Source of the DNA: Sorghum bicolor
Lineage: Eukaryota > Streptophyta > Magnoliopsida > Poales > Poaceae
Direction of reading: 5' to 3'
NCBI RefSeq assembly: GCF_000003195.3
Contig: NC_012873.2
Coordinates: forward strand, 5,045,894-5,109,893
DNA length: 64,000 nucleotides
Shown here: piece after piece, positions 1-11,656 of the stretch
Numbering within the stretch: the stretch's first letter is position 1
Layout: the number at the start of each line of letters is the position of its first letter
Position numbers and translations under genes: made by a program
Notes under the pieces: generated by a model
Told to the model about the DNA's origin: nothing
Databases searched by the model: none
Seen by the model: only the letters and a program-made list of their open reading frames with translations

Positions 1-147
1 TCCTGTTGAACCAAACAATACAAGAAAAATATCTGCATTTGTTCAGGAACAATTAGTACTGAGACCACAACACCGTTGCAGAAGTTTCTGCAAATAAAGA
101 ACTGGTGGGTCTTGAGACTGAAATCTGATATAAATGTAATGCTGCAG

Positions 148-264
148 GTGGTTTTCTACAAGAAGATCCACAAGGTTTTCTTCACTGAATCCATCCCCAA
201 GAACCCGTCCGGCAAGATCCTAAGGAAGGACTTGAGAGCCAGGCTCGCCGCCGGTGTTCACTGA
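148..264 (+). CDS. 4CL: 4-coumarate:CoA ligase, last exon (gene runs off the left edge)
   Basis: 4CL activates hydroxycinnamic acids to CoA thioesters in the phenylpropanoid pathway. Only the final exon is visible. An intron ends with AG at 146-147 and the exon reads [12 protein letters not shown], then [17 protein letters not shown], ending at TGA 262-264. The Lys in PSGKILRK is the conserved catalytic lysine of the adenylate-forming (ANL) superfamily, and the intron position just before VVFYK is the usual one in plant 4CL genes. The end (AGVH) is not a peroxisomal SKL-type signal, which favours a true cytosolic 4CL over an OPCL/4CL-like peroxisomal ligase. The preceding exon is not in the window, so 1-147 is read as intron. 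The family is secure; the paralogue cannot be decided from 38 residues. Confidence 0.88.
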   Translation: MVFYKKIHKVFFTESIPKNPSGKILRKDLRARLAAGVH

Positions 265-1464
265 GGCCGTATACAGCTTTTCAGACGGCCACACTGCTGA
301 GAAAAAAAAGCAATGCAATAGCGGTAACATTATTCATGAAAGGGCAACAGAAGAGGCGCGTAATCCTGTGGAAACATGTTGCCAAAAGAGGTTTTAGTTG
401 GTTTGTTTGTCTGTTTGTGTAATGTTCATAAACGATATATATATATATAGATGTATCTATATTGTTTTTGACCCAAAGAACAAGGCTGATGACGGCAATA
501 CAGTTACGGAGTACCATGTTTCAGTTACCTGGATGTGTTTGTCACAAGTTATTGTAGCTCAATCATCTATAGAACAGCTTAAGAAAGCAATACCATGTAC
601 TACTCGGATAATCGGATAAGTACCCATCTTATTACTAATTGACGGGCCAACAAGATGCACTAGAAAAAAAGTCCAAAAATATTTATAAAAAAATCATAAA
701 GATACGGCGATCACTTCAGTAAAGTAATATCGATTCGACCTGTTTCTGTTTTCTAAAAAATGCCCAAATCTACCACTATAAACAATGTCACTAAATAAAT
801 CTATATTTTTGCTTCTGAATTACCCACCTCACTATTTTAAATATAATACTCTAAAGTAACCTCATGAACTTTATACCCTCAAATTTTCATTCAAATTACC
901 ATGTCTTTGTTTATAAAAGATAAATTGCGTACCAATTTCTCTCAAATACTCTATTATAACCCTCAAATTTTCATTCAATTCACAACATGCATAATAATTA
1001 GAAAAATAATCATAAATTGAGTCTATGTATATTTGTAAATTACCCAGTTTTATTACCAAAGGTGCATATAATACTAAGACAAATAATACATGCATACTAT
1101 TCTTACATGAGATATAACATTTCTATATTTCTTCAATCATGAAAAGTTCCTAAGCACAAATATAACAAAAATTCATTTAAAATATATTAATATCCATAGA
1201 GATAATTCGTTTAGGTATTTCTTAGATAAATGTATACATTTTCACGAATCATTCTATCATTGCTATATTGACAGTGTAGTTGTAAGTATACTATTTATTA
1301 AAAAAATTCTTATGCATATGATTTCTTGATAGAGAATAATCAGCATATAAAGTGGTGAATGATATTAGTGTAGACTTTTTAGGCTTAAAATTAATGTCAC
1401 TTGAGGTTAGCATGTTTTGTCTTCTAAGTCTCACTTCAAGCTCCACCGTCAATCTTCAACAATT
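265..1464. other. AT-rich intergenic DNA downstream of 4CL
   Basis: The first few hundred bases are probably the 4CL 3' UTR. The rest is AT-rich with no supported gene. A segment reading CCCTCAAATTTTCATTCAA occurs twice, near 877 and 962, about 85 bp apart, suggesting a small local duplication. Confidence 0.5.
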
Positions 1465-2330
1465 TTTTTCTCGATCGGGTGGTTAACCCGTATTTCATTA
1501 AGAGAAGCGTAATAACATGTTACAGAGTTTTTATGCTACTGGCGAGCAGCCAATAGACCAAAGTAACCTAACTACTTGCAATGGAAACCAAAGTGAACTG
1601 ATTACAGAGGAATGCCTATACGCGACCAAGCCTGTAATACCGCGGCAAGTGAAGAGTACCCAACATGCGCCCACTCCTCTGCCTCACGAATGGTGTCATC
1701 ACGCAGTCTGTCAAGATCCGGCGATGCATGGCGACCAAAAACTAAGTCATTTCTATGCTTCCAGAGGTTCCAAGCAATTAACAGGAAGATTGAGTCTGTT
1801 GAAGGCCTTGACCCCTTTGTCCACCCTCTTGCGCTGGCGCAGCCAACATCCAGCTAAGTCCTCCTCTTGTTCTGGAGCCAGCACACCCAAATCGATCGGT
1901 GAAAGCAGCGCATGCCAAAGCTGCCTCGCAAGCGTGCATCCCAAGAACAGGTGACCGATGGACTCCGACGCCTGCGCTCACAGGGCGCAGTCATCCGTGT
2001 CTTGCAGGCCGTGACGTTTATGCCTAGCCGAGGTCCACAACCTATTATGCAGGGCAAGCCAGCCGAAGAACTTTACCTTTGGTGGCACCCGCGTGCGCCA
2101 AAGCTCCGGTGCTCCTAGCAGCGAGGTGGAGCCAGAGAAAAATGCTCGATATGTCGACGATGCCGAGTATCGCCCGTCAGTAGACCACTACCAGACGAAG
2201 CGATCAGCTTGGAAGATATCTAAAGCGACGCTGCGAGTTAGCTCCCAGACTCGCAAGAACTGGCATCTTCAGCAATTTAGATCATGGCACCATCAGACAA
2301 TACGAGCCTATGCCAGTTTCTGAAACATAC
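1465..2330 (-). mobile_element. LINE (non-LTR retrotransposon) 3' fragment with zf-RVT domain
   Basis: Read on the minus strand, three interrupted frames give the C-terminal zinc-binding region found after LINE reverse transcriptases: WRTRVPPKVKFFGWLALHNR near 2100-2040, then a cysteine-bearing stretch and LGCTLARQLWHALLSPIDLG near 1945-1890, then LRQRKRVDKGVKAFNRLNL and WNLWKHRND further down. The 3' end has the AATGAAATACGGGTTAACC-type tail near 1505-1480. Frameshifts break it, so it is a dead 5'-truncated copy. It lies tail-to-tail with the 4CL gene and downstream of the F-box gene. Confidence 0.75.
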
Positions 2331-2968
2331 CCAGGTTGGTTTTTTTTCAGGGTTTTCGTCCGAGGCTCAAAACACCACCCTAGCTAGTTTTGAAACTGGT
2401 CTGAGTCGGTTTGGCAATCCAAATCTAATTCGATGGAAGCTTGTCTAATCTCGTGAGAAATCTTTTGTACAGAATAGGTTTACTAATAGAATAAGACAAC
2501 CCCGTCCACACACAATCGGTCAAAAGAAAAATAATCTACTACATTCTTCTCCTACCTCAAGCTTTTTCAAACCCTTTTACCTTGCGTCTCTCTCAACAAG
2601 ATTTGACGGCATTATGAGTAACCTTGTAGGAAGGGGCGCTGTATAAACGACTTAATGTCTTGTTCGTTTGGACTTATGAGTCGAATTTACCAGCCATTCA
2701 ACAATGCTATCTGGGCCTCCCTCTGCTGCATGTCTTAGCCTATATGCGTCCTCTGACGATCTAACCCTTACCGGTATGTGAACAGGAATTCACGTCAACA
2801 CTACCTCGCTGTATATATACTCCAAGATAATGTTAGCAAATACTCAGAAAAAAAAACTGAGCACATCTAACAGATTCGACAGTGTCAAAACAGCTCAAAC
2901 ATTCTGGACAAGTCTACTTTCTCATCTCCAAAAATTTTAGCGCACTATACACGGGACGAGGACGTCCT
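2331..2968. other. Intergenic region, probable 3' UTR of the F-box gene at its right end
   Basis: No gene is seen. The segment next to 2969 is likely the 3' UTR of the minus-strand F-box gene. A TATATATA run near 2812 has no gene beside it. Confidence 0.4.
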
Positions 2969-5058
2969 CTATGTCGTCGTCAGCGCGACAGCCCTCCTCT
3001 TCAGATCCTCGCCGTCACGGGGGCCAGGTGGTATGAATCTCAGCTTCTCAGTACGCACCTTTACCACATTAACAACATTGCGATGATCTGCTTTGCAGAC
3101 AAATTCAGTGGCGACCCGATGGCCATCCACGTAATGCTGCTTATATTCAGAGACCGATAATTGAAAATGGCTAGTTGATATTTCTAGCTTTGGGGTGATC
3201 ACCATCTTCTCGAGCACCATGCAACTGCCAAGGATGTGAAGTGCCAGCTCCACCTGGTCTTTGTGGCCAAAAAAGCCACTGATACGAACATATTTGAGAT
3301 GGGCGTGCTGGTGTGGGAGACCAATCCTTAGCTCTCCGTCTTCTTTGCAATATGGTTGATGGTGCCACCGTATCCACATCTAATGGAAACATATCAATAC
3401 ATGCATGCATTAAAATTTGGAAAATATCAATATATATGCTATGGAGGAAAGAATGATCATATATTCAGTTCAAAAAAAATAAACTGCTGCATGGCTACTG
3501 CAAGTCGATATGCACTCCTAGCAGGCTAGCATTACCAACTGCTCAATAGGCAACATAAATAATCACCGTCCTCGTTATTTTCCTTTTGTCGTTGGTATTC
3601 TTATCACAACCAAAAATGCCATATATGAGATCTGTACTCTAAAGCCACACAATGAAACAAACTTACACGCAACTCCATTTTTTCCATGAAAGGAGCAATC
3701 TCCAGGAGATAAGCGTAATCAAGGACATCGACATTTCTGGTTCCTTTGCCAGCGAAAACTAAATCCAACCTCAAATCCCGTAGACAAGTAAATTTGAAAG
3801 GCCCTTCAGGTACAAGTGTTCTCTGAAACAGAAATGACAAACAAAAAAAAGATGAATTTGACCTTAGTGATATACATGCATGTACATAATAGAGCCTATG
3901 ACATATATAATATAACGAACCTCATGCTCATAACAATATAAGGTCAGAGTCTCGAGCCTTGGCGAAGTACTTGGGAAACCAGTGACCATGTAGGAAAGGG
4001 CAGATTGGTCAGTCAAGAACACAACATTAATATTTGTCAGCCTGGATGTTGAAGCAAATTTCAATGGAACCGTGCGGCCACTGTACTGGAATGTTGTTAG
4101 GCTACAGTTGAGCTCAATTTCTTGCAGTTTTCGGCAGATATCCACTACCAAATGCATAAGCCGGTCCAATGGATGAAGCATTCGTATGCTAGTAACCATG
4201 CTACAATAGGAAATCTCAAGAAACTCCAGAAGATTGCATGTAGATAGTATACACTGAACATCTTCATCTGTGATACTCACATCCACTAAGGTAAGACTCT
4301 TGAGGTTCAGGCATCCTTTGAAATCAGAAGGCAGCTGCAAAGACACACTCCAAAGCTCCAGACACCGCAAGTGCGAACAATTGTTGGGGCTGAAAAACTG
4401 TGAAGGAAAACTATATGGTTCTTCTCCTACCATCCGCCTTATCCGCCCACCCCGAAGGAAAAATATACCCCTAGACCCACCTGATAAATTAATAACAAAT
4501 TCCTTTGTTTTCGACGCGATGGCAACGCTAACCCAGCTATCAATATGATCTGCATGCTTACTGTGCAAGCGAAACCTAATTTTCATATGTTCAACCCCTG
4601 TTCCATTGTGCTGCTGAACGACTGTATCAACCCTTGTAACAAATTCATTATCCTTGAGGCCTGAATAATAACCTTTTGAGGGCCTGAAATAACCTTTCCT
4701 CATTGTACCTGTATCAAAATTTAGGTTGGTGTGGCTACGCCAAACATGCTTCAATTTTCTTGACAATACACTTGTCCTTACAGCATCATTTATTGGCAAC
4801 AGCGACAAGATCGTTGATAAAATATCCTACACAGTAAAACCAATAGTATTATTATTATAACTGAAGTGTTCAACGCTGACAGCTTACTATTGCGTACATG
4901 GCTAACAAAATTAATCCAAGAAAAGTAACACACTGTCATGCACTAAATTTCAATATGAATTGGTTGCGTACCATCGGGAGGTTGCAAAGTGAATTTCTTG
5001 CTACTTTTCTTCTCTTAGCAACTGCCCCATGCAGGTGTTGTTCTGAATTCCTCACCAT
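2969..5058 (-). CDS. F-box/LRR protein, At1g61320 (AtMIF1)-like
   Basis: Predicted substrate-recognition subunit of an SCF-type E3 ubiquitin ligase. Four coding exons on the minus strand: 5058-4972, 4826-3921, 3822-3667 and 3379-2969, all joined in phase 0, giving 519 aa and a TAG stop. Exon 1 supplies a basic N-terminus (KRRKVARNS) and LCNLP; exon 2 continues DILSTILSLLPINDAVRTSV, so the F-box (about residues 27-70) is split by the first intron. Degenerate leucine-rich repeats follow (LRCLELWSVSLQLP, LKSLTLVDVSI, LLEFLEISYC). Exons 3-4 carry a conserved tail (LEIAPFMEKMELR, then HAHLKYVRISGFFGHKDQVE) typical of the large grass At1g61320-like group. Signals are intact, so it is probably functional. 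The target is unknown. Confidence 0.85.
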
Positions 5059-6106
5059 ATGCTCCGGTTACTATTTTCACTAATGAAGAGCTGTCCAACT
5101 GTTTGGTACATACAAGAATATCAAGGACTACAAAAAGTAATTTCACGAAATCAATAATCGTAAGGTAACAACTCAGTAACAGATAAGTACTCCAAATGAT
5201 AAGAAAAGAAGTACTATAACTGCAGTCTGTCACGACATGCACAACTTTCATGTAATCCTAGGACTGTCATAATATTATAGTTATAAAAGAAAAGGTAGCC
5301 TTTCACTCTCAGTTAATAAAGGGAGAAAAAAATGTATCTATTGACCATAAAATAAATAAATATATCAACTATAATCTTCATAGTGTTTTATGTCAACTCT
5401 GCCAAGATGTATTAGTCTCTAGCAGCCTAGCCACTCATCAATGCAGGACCATAATCACGGCAAAGCTAGTTGTGTAAGTTGAAGGCATTGTAATTGTAAT
5501 TTAGTTTTGGTTGATATAAGAGTAAACGTGGACTGTGGTGCCTCTAAAGGCAAAAATAGAAGGCCCCAACTGAATGGATGCACACATCCAAACTGTAGAG
5601 CACGAAACAAATCATTCCCAGGATACCGAACTCCCATCTTCTAATCCAATCCCTACTGTACCTAAGGTGCCGTTTGGATATTAGGATACAGAGGATGGGA
5701 TAGGGGAAGCCAAATGAATGAATGACTAGGATTAAATAATGTAATATTTTCTATCTCAATCCCCATCCCCATCCAAACAAACCCTAAATCCGTCCCCTCT
5801 ACCTATGAGGCAACTAATTTCAAATTGGAAACCAAAGATTTCCATCTACAGTATCAATAATTCGACTACGGAGAGAGAAAAGATACCTATGAAACCTCGC
5901 AACTCATTTGAAATTGGAAATCACAGGATTCCCCATCCACTCGACAGAATCAATTCAATTCGACTAGAAAAGATCGAACATTATGGCAGGCAGGCGTGTG
6001 GGAGGGAGAAGCGATGTGCAGACGACGGTTGGAGTACCTGCAGCTCCAGATGCAAACTCGATCTGTGCTCGACTGCGGTACGGTGGCAGGACCGTACCGC
6101 GACTTC
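5059..6106 (-). promoter_or_regulatory. 5' leader of the F-box gene, probably with a leader intron
   Basis: A TATA box sits at 6117-6107. On the minus strand CTGCAG|GTACTCC at 6038/6037 is a good splice donor and a TTAG acceptor lies just upstream of the ATG near 5080-5070. This suggests a short non-coding first exon (about 6080-6039) and a leader intron of nearly 1 kb holding a small Tourist-like MITE (5666-5784). Inferred from splice signals only. Confidence 0.4.
5666..5784. mobile_element. Tourist-like MITE
   Basis: Element of 119 bp with ends GGTGCCGTTTGGAT and (reverse complement) GGGTTTGTTTGGATGG, flanked by TAA on both sides (5663-5665 and 5785-5787). The ends and 3-bp duplication fit PIF/Harbinger-derived Tourist MITEs. 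It lies in the putative leader intron of the F-box gene. Confidence 0.7.
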
Positions 6107-6117
6107 TTTTATATATA
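6107..6117 (-). promoter_or_regulatory. TATA box of the F-box gene
   Basis: TATATATAAAA on the minus strand. It predicts transcription starting near 6080, about 1 kb upstream of the ATG if the leader intron is real. Confidence 0.5.
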
Positions 6118-6119
6118 CT

Positions 6120-6487
6120 CCCTATATACGCGACTTCTCATCGTATACACACACACACGCTACTACTCCATCGATCCTTTTGTGATCCGAGTATTGGGCG
6201 CTTGACCCAGATCAAGACGTTCACGTCTGGCCAGACGAGTAGCCGACGGCCGCAAAGCGTACGTTACCCCGCTTGCCCAACGGAACGGAACGGAAGTAGA
6301 GTCCGCGTCCCCAGCCCAACAGAACGGATGTCGGAAGTAGAGTTCGCGTCGGGGACGAGATAGCAATAGCATACAGTAGTCTCCATCCATCGGGCGTTGC
6401 GCTGGCCACGCGTCGTGCGGAAACGTTTGTGGGGACGACGTCTAGAACAAAACACCAATACACTGGATCGAGGAGGAATGAGTCTCG
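6120..6487. other. Spacer without a recognised gene
   Basis: Moderately GC-rich promoter-side DNA of the F-box gene. The sequence GAACGGAACGGAAGTAGAG near 6284 partly recurs near 6323 (a local duplication). Short frames on both strands show no family motif. Confidence 0.4.
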
Positions 6488-6702
6488 CAAAAATTTTCAA
6501 GATTTCTGTTACATCGAATATTTGGTCGCATGCATGGAGCATTAAATATAGATAAAAATAAAAACTAATTGCACAGTTTACCTGTAATTTATGAAATGAA
6601 TCTTTTGAGCCTAGTTACTCCTTGTTTGGATATTGTTTGTCAAATAAAAACGAAAGTGCTACAGTAGCCAAAAATGAAAATTTTTGCCAACTAAACAAGG
6701 CC
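6488..6702 (-). mobile_element. Tourist-like MITE (TAAACAAGGCC family), one end missing
   Basis: Carries the internal sequence shared by many copies in this window (CATCGAATATT, AGCATTAAATATAGATAAAA, TTTTGAGCCTAGTTACTC, AACGAAAGTGCTACAGTAG) and ends CTAAACAAGGCC. The left terminus is eroded. Confidence 0.75.
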
Positions 6703-7038
6703 TGAATCGCAATTCTCACCGGTCAGTGAAGAAACAAGCTTACGACTTCAATGTATTCTTCAATCCCGGCGTCCGGCGGCCGTGGGCAACCAGCGACGCG
6801 ACGCGACGCAACGCAACGCAGCAGAGGATACGGGCACGGTGCTGGAGCTGGAACCTCGAGCGGCTCGACGTCGACGCAGCTACTGTGGGCGGCGCGGCGC
6901 TGGGTCGGGCGCTGGCGGCGGCGCATTAGTTCGTCAACTGAATGAGAGCGAGCATCTGGTCCGATGGAGTATAGGAGGGTAATGGAAATGGGCCTCCATC
7001 GTCCAGCCCACACGCAGATTATGCATAGTACGTAGTAG
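6703..7038. other. GC-rich spacer, no gene recognised
   Basis: Short overlapping frames on both strands are GC-driven and share no motif with a family I know. Confidence 0.4.
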
Positions 7039-7470
7039 GGCGTTGTTTAGTTACGTTTGTACTCCCTTCATCCCAAATTATATTTTTTTAATCTCAAGTT
7101 TGACCACTCATCTTATTAAAAAAAATTATACAAACAGAGTCAAATTTAAATCATTTTTGTATAACTTTTATTAATAAACCAAGCCACAGTAAGAAAAGTG
7201 AAATTTTGCACAAATTTTTGAATAAGACAAATGGTCAAACTTGGTGTTAAAAAGTCAAATGTCTTATAATTTGGAATGGATTGAGTATTTGATAAATATT
7301 ATTCAATCATAAACTAACTAGGTTTAAAATATTTATTTCGTAAATTATAAATACATTGTGCAATTAGTAATTTTTATTTATATTTAATGCTCTATGTATA
7401 TGCCGCAATATTCGATGTGATAAAGAATCTTGAAAAAAATTATAAAATTTTTGGGAAGTAAACAAGGCCC
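7039..7470. mobile_element. Tourist-like MITE interrupted by a Stowaway
   Basis: The left part (CGTTGTTTAGTTACG, 7041-7055) and right part (7286-7470, including CAATCATAAACTAACTAGG and ending TAAACAAGGCC) are two pieces of one MITE of the TAAACAAGGCC family. A Stowaway at 7062-7285 splits them. Confidence 0.65.
7062..7285. mobile_element. Stowaway-like MITE nested in a Tourist-like MITE
   Basis: Starts CTCCCTTCATCCCAAATTAT and ends ATAATTTGGAATGGATTGAG, which are inverted repeats, with TA on both sides (7060-7061 and 7286-7287). Classic Stowaway (Tc1/mariner) features. Confidence 0.8.
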
Positions 7471-7909
7471 TACAAAGATGAAAACAGGATGTATTCCGAC
7501 AATATGTCCTGGATGTGATTCGCAAGAGAAATAAATGGAGAGCGGCTCTGGGAAGAAGCAAACAAGCACTAGGGCCTTGACTCGTGTGATTGGAATCTCA
7601 CGACTTTTAGCCTCATCAAGAAAAAAATATCTCAAGAGTTTGTAGCATTAAGTGACACACTCCTATCTCTATAATAATGGACTAATCAAAATTATACTAG
7701 ATCTCCCAAAAAAAACACTTCTTATTAAGAGCCTTCAATCATTATGCACTTAAAAAAAAACATTAGCTGCAGTATGCAGTGGAGGTTCCCAATTCTCTAA
7801 TATTGATTCATACTTGGATCATGTGAGTTTCTGCCATTCATACGCAAAATTTAAGCTCACTATTACAATTTCTTTTTGTGTTAGGATGGTGTGTAGTTTG
7901 AGGTACTTA

Positions 7910-8147
7910 GGTCTTGTGCAGTTTTCAAAATTTTAGGATTTTGTGTATTATAGCACTTTCGTTTTTATTTGACAAATATTGTCCAATTATGGATTAATTA
8001 GGCTCAAAAGATTCGTCTCACAAATTACACTGTATAATGAGTTTTTGTTTTTGTCTATATTTAATACTTCATACATGTGCCGCAAGATTTGATGTGACGT
8101 GAAATTTAAAATCTTTAGCAAAACTTTTTGGGAACTAAACAAGGTCC
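7910..8147. mobile_element. Tourist-like MITE (TAAACAAGGCC family)
   Basis: Preceded by TTA; starts GGTCTTGTGCAGTTTTC and ends GAACTAAACAAGGTCC. The interior matches the family (AGCACTTTCGTTTTTATTTG, GATTCGTCTCACAAATTACA). Confidence 0.75.
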
Positions 8148-8450
8148 AAGGCCTTTAAAAACTATACTGTAATGAATATACAATTTTTTAAGCAAACCAA
8201 TTTGCGTCAGTGGATGCTATGGGATTATCCATCCGGTCAGTTGGGCAAGTATCAACACATTGACTCATATATATATATATATATTTCTTGTATCTGGTAG
8301 TGTGGTTCTAGATTGGGATCTAGTGCAAGGGATGCATGCATCAACGTAATTTTTCGACCCTACAGATTTTATGAGAAGCAACAGCATGGAAGTTTGAAGC
8401 GGCAGCGTGGTGGCCTTTTGATCTCTGAACTTGTGCCTCTTTAGCTGCTA
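8148..8450. other. Spacer with a short TA microsatellite
   Basis: No gene seen. A run of alternating TA lies near 8266-8283. The Helitron begins at 8451. Confidence 0.4.
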
Positions 8451-11400
8451 CTAGTTGAGTACCCGTGCGTTGCTACGGGTTTTGATTTTTTTTTAATGTG
8501 TGCTTTAGAGCACTCAAAGCATAGTACATTATAAAAATACCAGAATAACTAATTTTTTGACAGGCAGAATTACAAGATTGAGAAGCAAATTGTCAAGCTT
8601 GTTTTGCTAATTTCTGAACATCTTGTTTAAAATATTCATCAATAAATCGTGGAAAGACAAGACCAATTAATCAAAATATACAAGTCAGTTGTAACTAATG
8701 ATCATTATTCTTTTGCCTCTTGCTTACTTTGCTAGTCATTAGAGATGTTGGTTTCTTTAGAAATGCATGAATGCCTCATCATTTACACATTTGTGAGATT
8801 GATGACCAGGTCACATGGCGACCATAGTCCAAGTACCTTAGATGACAATTCCATGCATACAAATCAATAACTTGTATATAAGGAATAGAATGGGGAACAT
8901 AATTAAATTGGTGCAAGTAGACAGGATGAAATAGAGAATATACATTTGAGGTGGTACACCATGAGCTGGTTGCGTAGGAAATGACATGCCTAGCGAATTA
9001 GGCATAATACCAGGCCTTACCTACAACACTTGTACTTTAGCTAACTTTGTTGAAGTTCTTCCTTTGCACCTGAAACAAATGTTGGTAAAAAGGGAAAAGT
9101 TGTGACGCTCTTTCAATAGCATATTCAGCTCTTAAATTCAATTTATTTCCCATGCGTGCATAATTTCATTTAGTTTCTATGTCTGAGTGTTATATGCAGC
9201 TAGAGTAGTCAAGAAACCTACAATGTTTACTGCTTAGCTAGTAATAAAGCCAACAAAATAACTGCTACTGTGAAAAAAAAAACCTACAGAAATGGAGGAG
9301 CCCTTCTAAATTCATCACAGTTTTCAGCACTCTCCGGTCATCCAAAAAACATAAGAAAACATTTTGCAGCAGAAAAATCACCATACGACATATGAGCAGC
9401 AATCAGTCTTTGCCACTGTTTTACAGCAGCGAAAAGGTCATCAATTCGTCCATTGCATCAAGGTTGATTGATAGATAGATACATCCCAACTTTCATACAC
9501 CACAAACTTCCCTTGATGGACCATCACAAAACCTAATATAGTCAGGCAAAATGCCAGTACTGCTACTAATCCAAGAAACCTTTCACCCACAAAATGCAGA
9601 TCCAAGCAAATGCACGCACAATAATTAACACATCTGAAGTTTAGCATTCTCATGTACTTAAATATTTATGTCCACCAGAGTTTTTGAATATCAGAAACTT
9701 AGGTCAGTATATCATTCAACTACTAATCACACAATTTCATCAATATCAGAAAATTATGCTGAAATACTTTGCTCAATTGTAATTCTGCAGGTTAGCTTAT
9801 CAAAGCATGTCTGTTATTATTTTGATCAACCATTTTTACGAAAATAAAAGTTGATATATGCCCTCGGTCTCGGTTTTGCCACATTTACACAATGCATAAA
9901 CTATGTCAATACGGAATGTGCTTATACCAGAAATGATATTGATGCTAACTTAAATAGTACCTGCTTGCCTGAATATTTTGGATAATCAAAGTAGAAATTG
10001 AAAATCCATGCTTGCTTCCCGATTTAGTGATATTGACCCCTTCAGAGCTGATGTAGCCTTGCACTGTGCTTAAGGAATCACAAAGCATGGTTACTAATCC
10101 AATATTGTATCTGCATGCAGATTCTTTATTTTTTTAGAACATCAACCTCAACAACTATATAAACTTGTAAACGAAAGTTCCAACTAAGCTATTGAAGAGG
10201 CTATGAAGTAGGCTTTGATTTGAGGTAACAAAGATCATGTGTTATTTCAATTATGATTTATTCAGCAATTTTACAGGTTACAATTTGCATCCTAATTCCT
10301 AAGGAACAACCAAACATAGAAGTAAAATGCCCACAACCAAGATTAATCCACTGTGGGTAGAAAAGAATCCTCATTTATAAAGCGTTAAATACAACTAAAA
10401 AACCATTTTCATTCAAGAACCCAAAATCAGTCGACATCACTAACCCTTTCTCCATGCAAGATCACCAGACCCTACAAAAATACAAAGCTAACTAACCTTC
10501 CTCACCGATTAATCCAATAATAGCAGCATACTCCACCATCCAATCCTAAATTCAAGATCCCAAATGGTCCCTTTTCACATAAAGAACTGGCCGGTCATCT
10601 ACTTCTTTACCATCAAAGATGCTCTATAAATCATAGCAATTGGGTATGAAGATAATAAACGAAACATCACTTCAGAAAAAGACCAAGGAAAGCTAACATG
10701 TATCACACATAAGTACATAACAGAATAACGCACAAGAGACTGTAACTGGATAAAGGATACACAGGGTTGTTCCAATATTAACTTTTCTTAGGTTGAGTGC
10801 ACGGATGAGCCACACCACCAGGAAGGCCGCCTAGACACCGCCGAGAGGTGGACAACGATGATGCAGAGAAGCAACAACTCTGTAGAGCACTGGTTTGTGC
10901 ACCCGTCCAAAAAATGCAGCTTGCCCTATGGCTAAGCCGATAAGGCCTGGTAGACCTGGCTGGAAACATAGAAGCCCAAGTGCTCAGCGTACCGCTCCTC
11001 TAGTTGTTGCTGTCTTCAACCTTGCTTTGACGCTTGGAGCTCCGAACGGCCGCCGGTGTCAGACACTCGAACTCCAGGGCAGTGGGATCGCGGGTAGGGG
11101 GTTCTCCCTGGAGGTGGGTTCGCCTCTACGCTGGATCCGACGAGGTAGAACGCTTCTACACCAACTGGGATGTGTCCTCACTGGATCCGTTGAGAGGGAG
11201 TGGATGTTGGGCTGGGAATCGAGAGCAGATGGTAGGAGGCGGCGGGTGGGCTTGGCGTGTGGAAGAGATGGGAAAGTGCATTCGGCGGCGTGGTCGCGTG
11301 GGGATGGGAAGGAGAGGCACGCAACCTGAGCGCCTCGCGTGCATCCGGCGGCGAGTGGGTGATGTCGCGGTTGCAGGTGTAGGGGTCGGCACGGCGGCAA

Positions 11401-11656
11401 CGGCTTGGTCGACCCCCAAGAGCAGCGCGCGCCGAGAACTGGCTGACCCGAGCGCCTGGCGTGCATCCGCTGGCGAGCGGGCGGGCGGCGGTTCGCCTAT
11501 TCGCGCAGGGGGCTGCGATGGAAGGAGCTGCGGCGGGGAACGGTGCTGTGGCGGTTGTTGTAGCTGGGCGAGATGGACGAGAGGAAGGGCGCAACGGAGA
11601 GGCAGGCCGATTGTTAGTGTATGACGATATCATTTGGCTCTTTTTAGTTGTAGAGA
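8451..11656 (-). mobile_element. Non-autonomous Helitron, complete by its ends
   Basis: Rolling-circle transposon of 3206 bp on the minus strand. Its 5' end reads A|TCTCTACAACTAAAAAG (T at 11656) and its 3' end is CTAG|T at 8451, so it sits between host A and T as Helitrons do. A 20-bp hairpin (arms ACCCGT/ACGGGT, 8461-8480) lies 9 nt inside the 3' end, the standard terminator position. No Rep/helicase frame is present. The 5' 900 bases (10770-11650) are GC-rich and look like a captured promoter/first-exon fragment, but I recognise no protein. The left two-thirds is AT-rich with no gene. Confidence 0.75.
8461..8480 (-). terminator. Helitron 3'-terminal hairpin
   Basis: Palindrome ACCCGTAGCAACGCACGGGT on the minus strand, followed by TACTCAACTAG and host T. 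This is the transposition-termination hairpin class found in many grass Helitrons, not a transcription terminator. Confidence 0.75.

Noticed and set aside
11034..11633. Long frames on both strands in the GC-rich part of the Helitron
   Set aside because: Open in several frames at once, no domain, no splice logic; better explained by base composition or a captured fragment.
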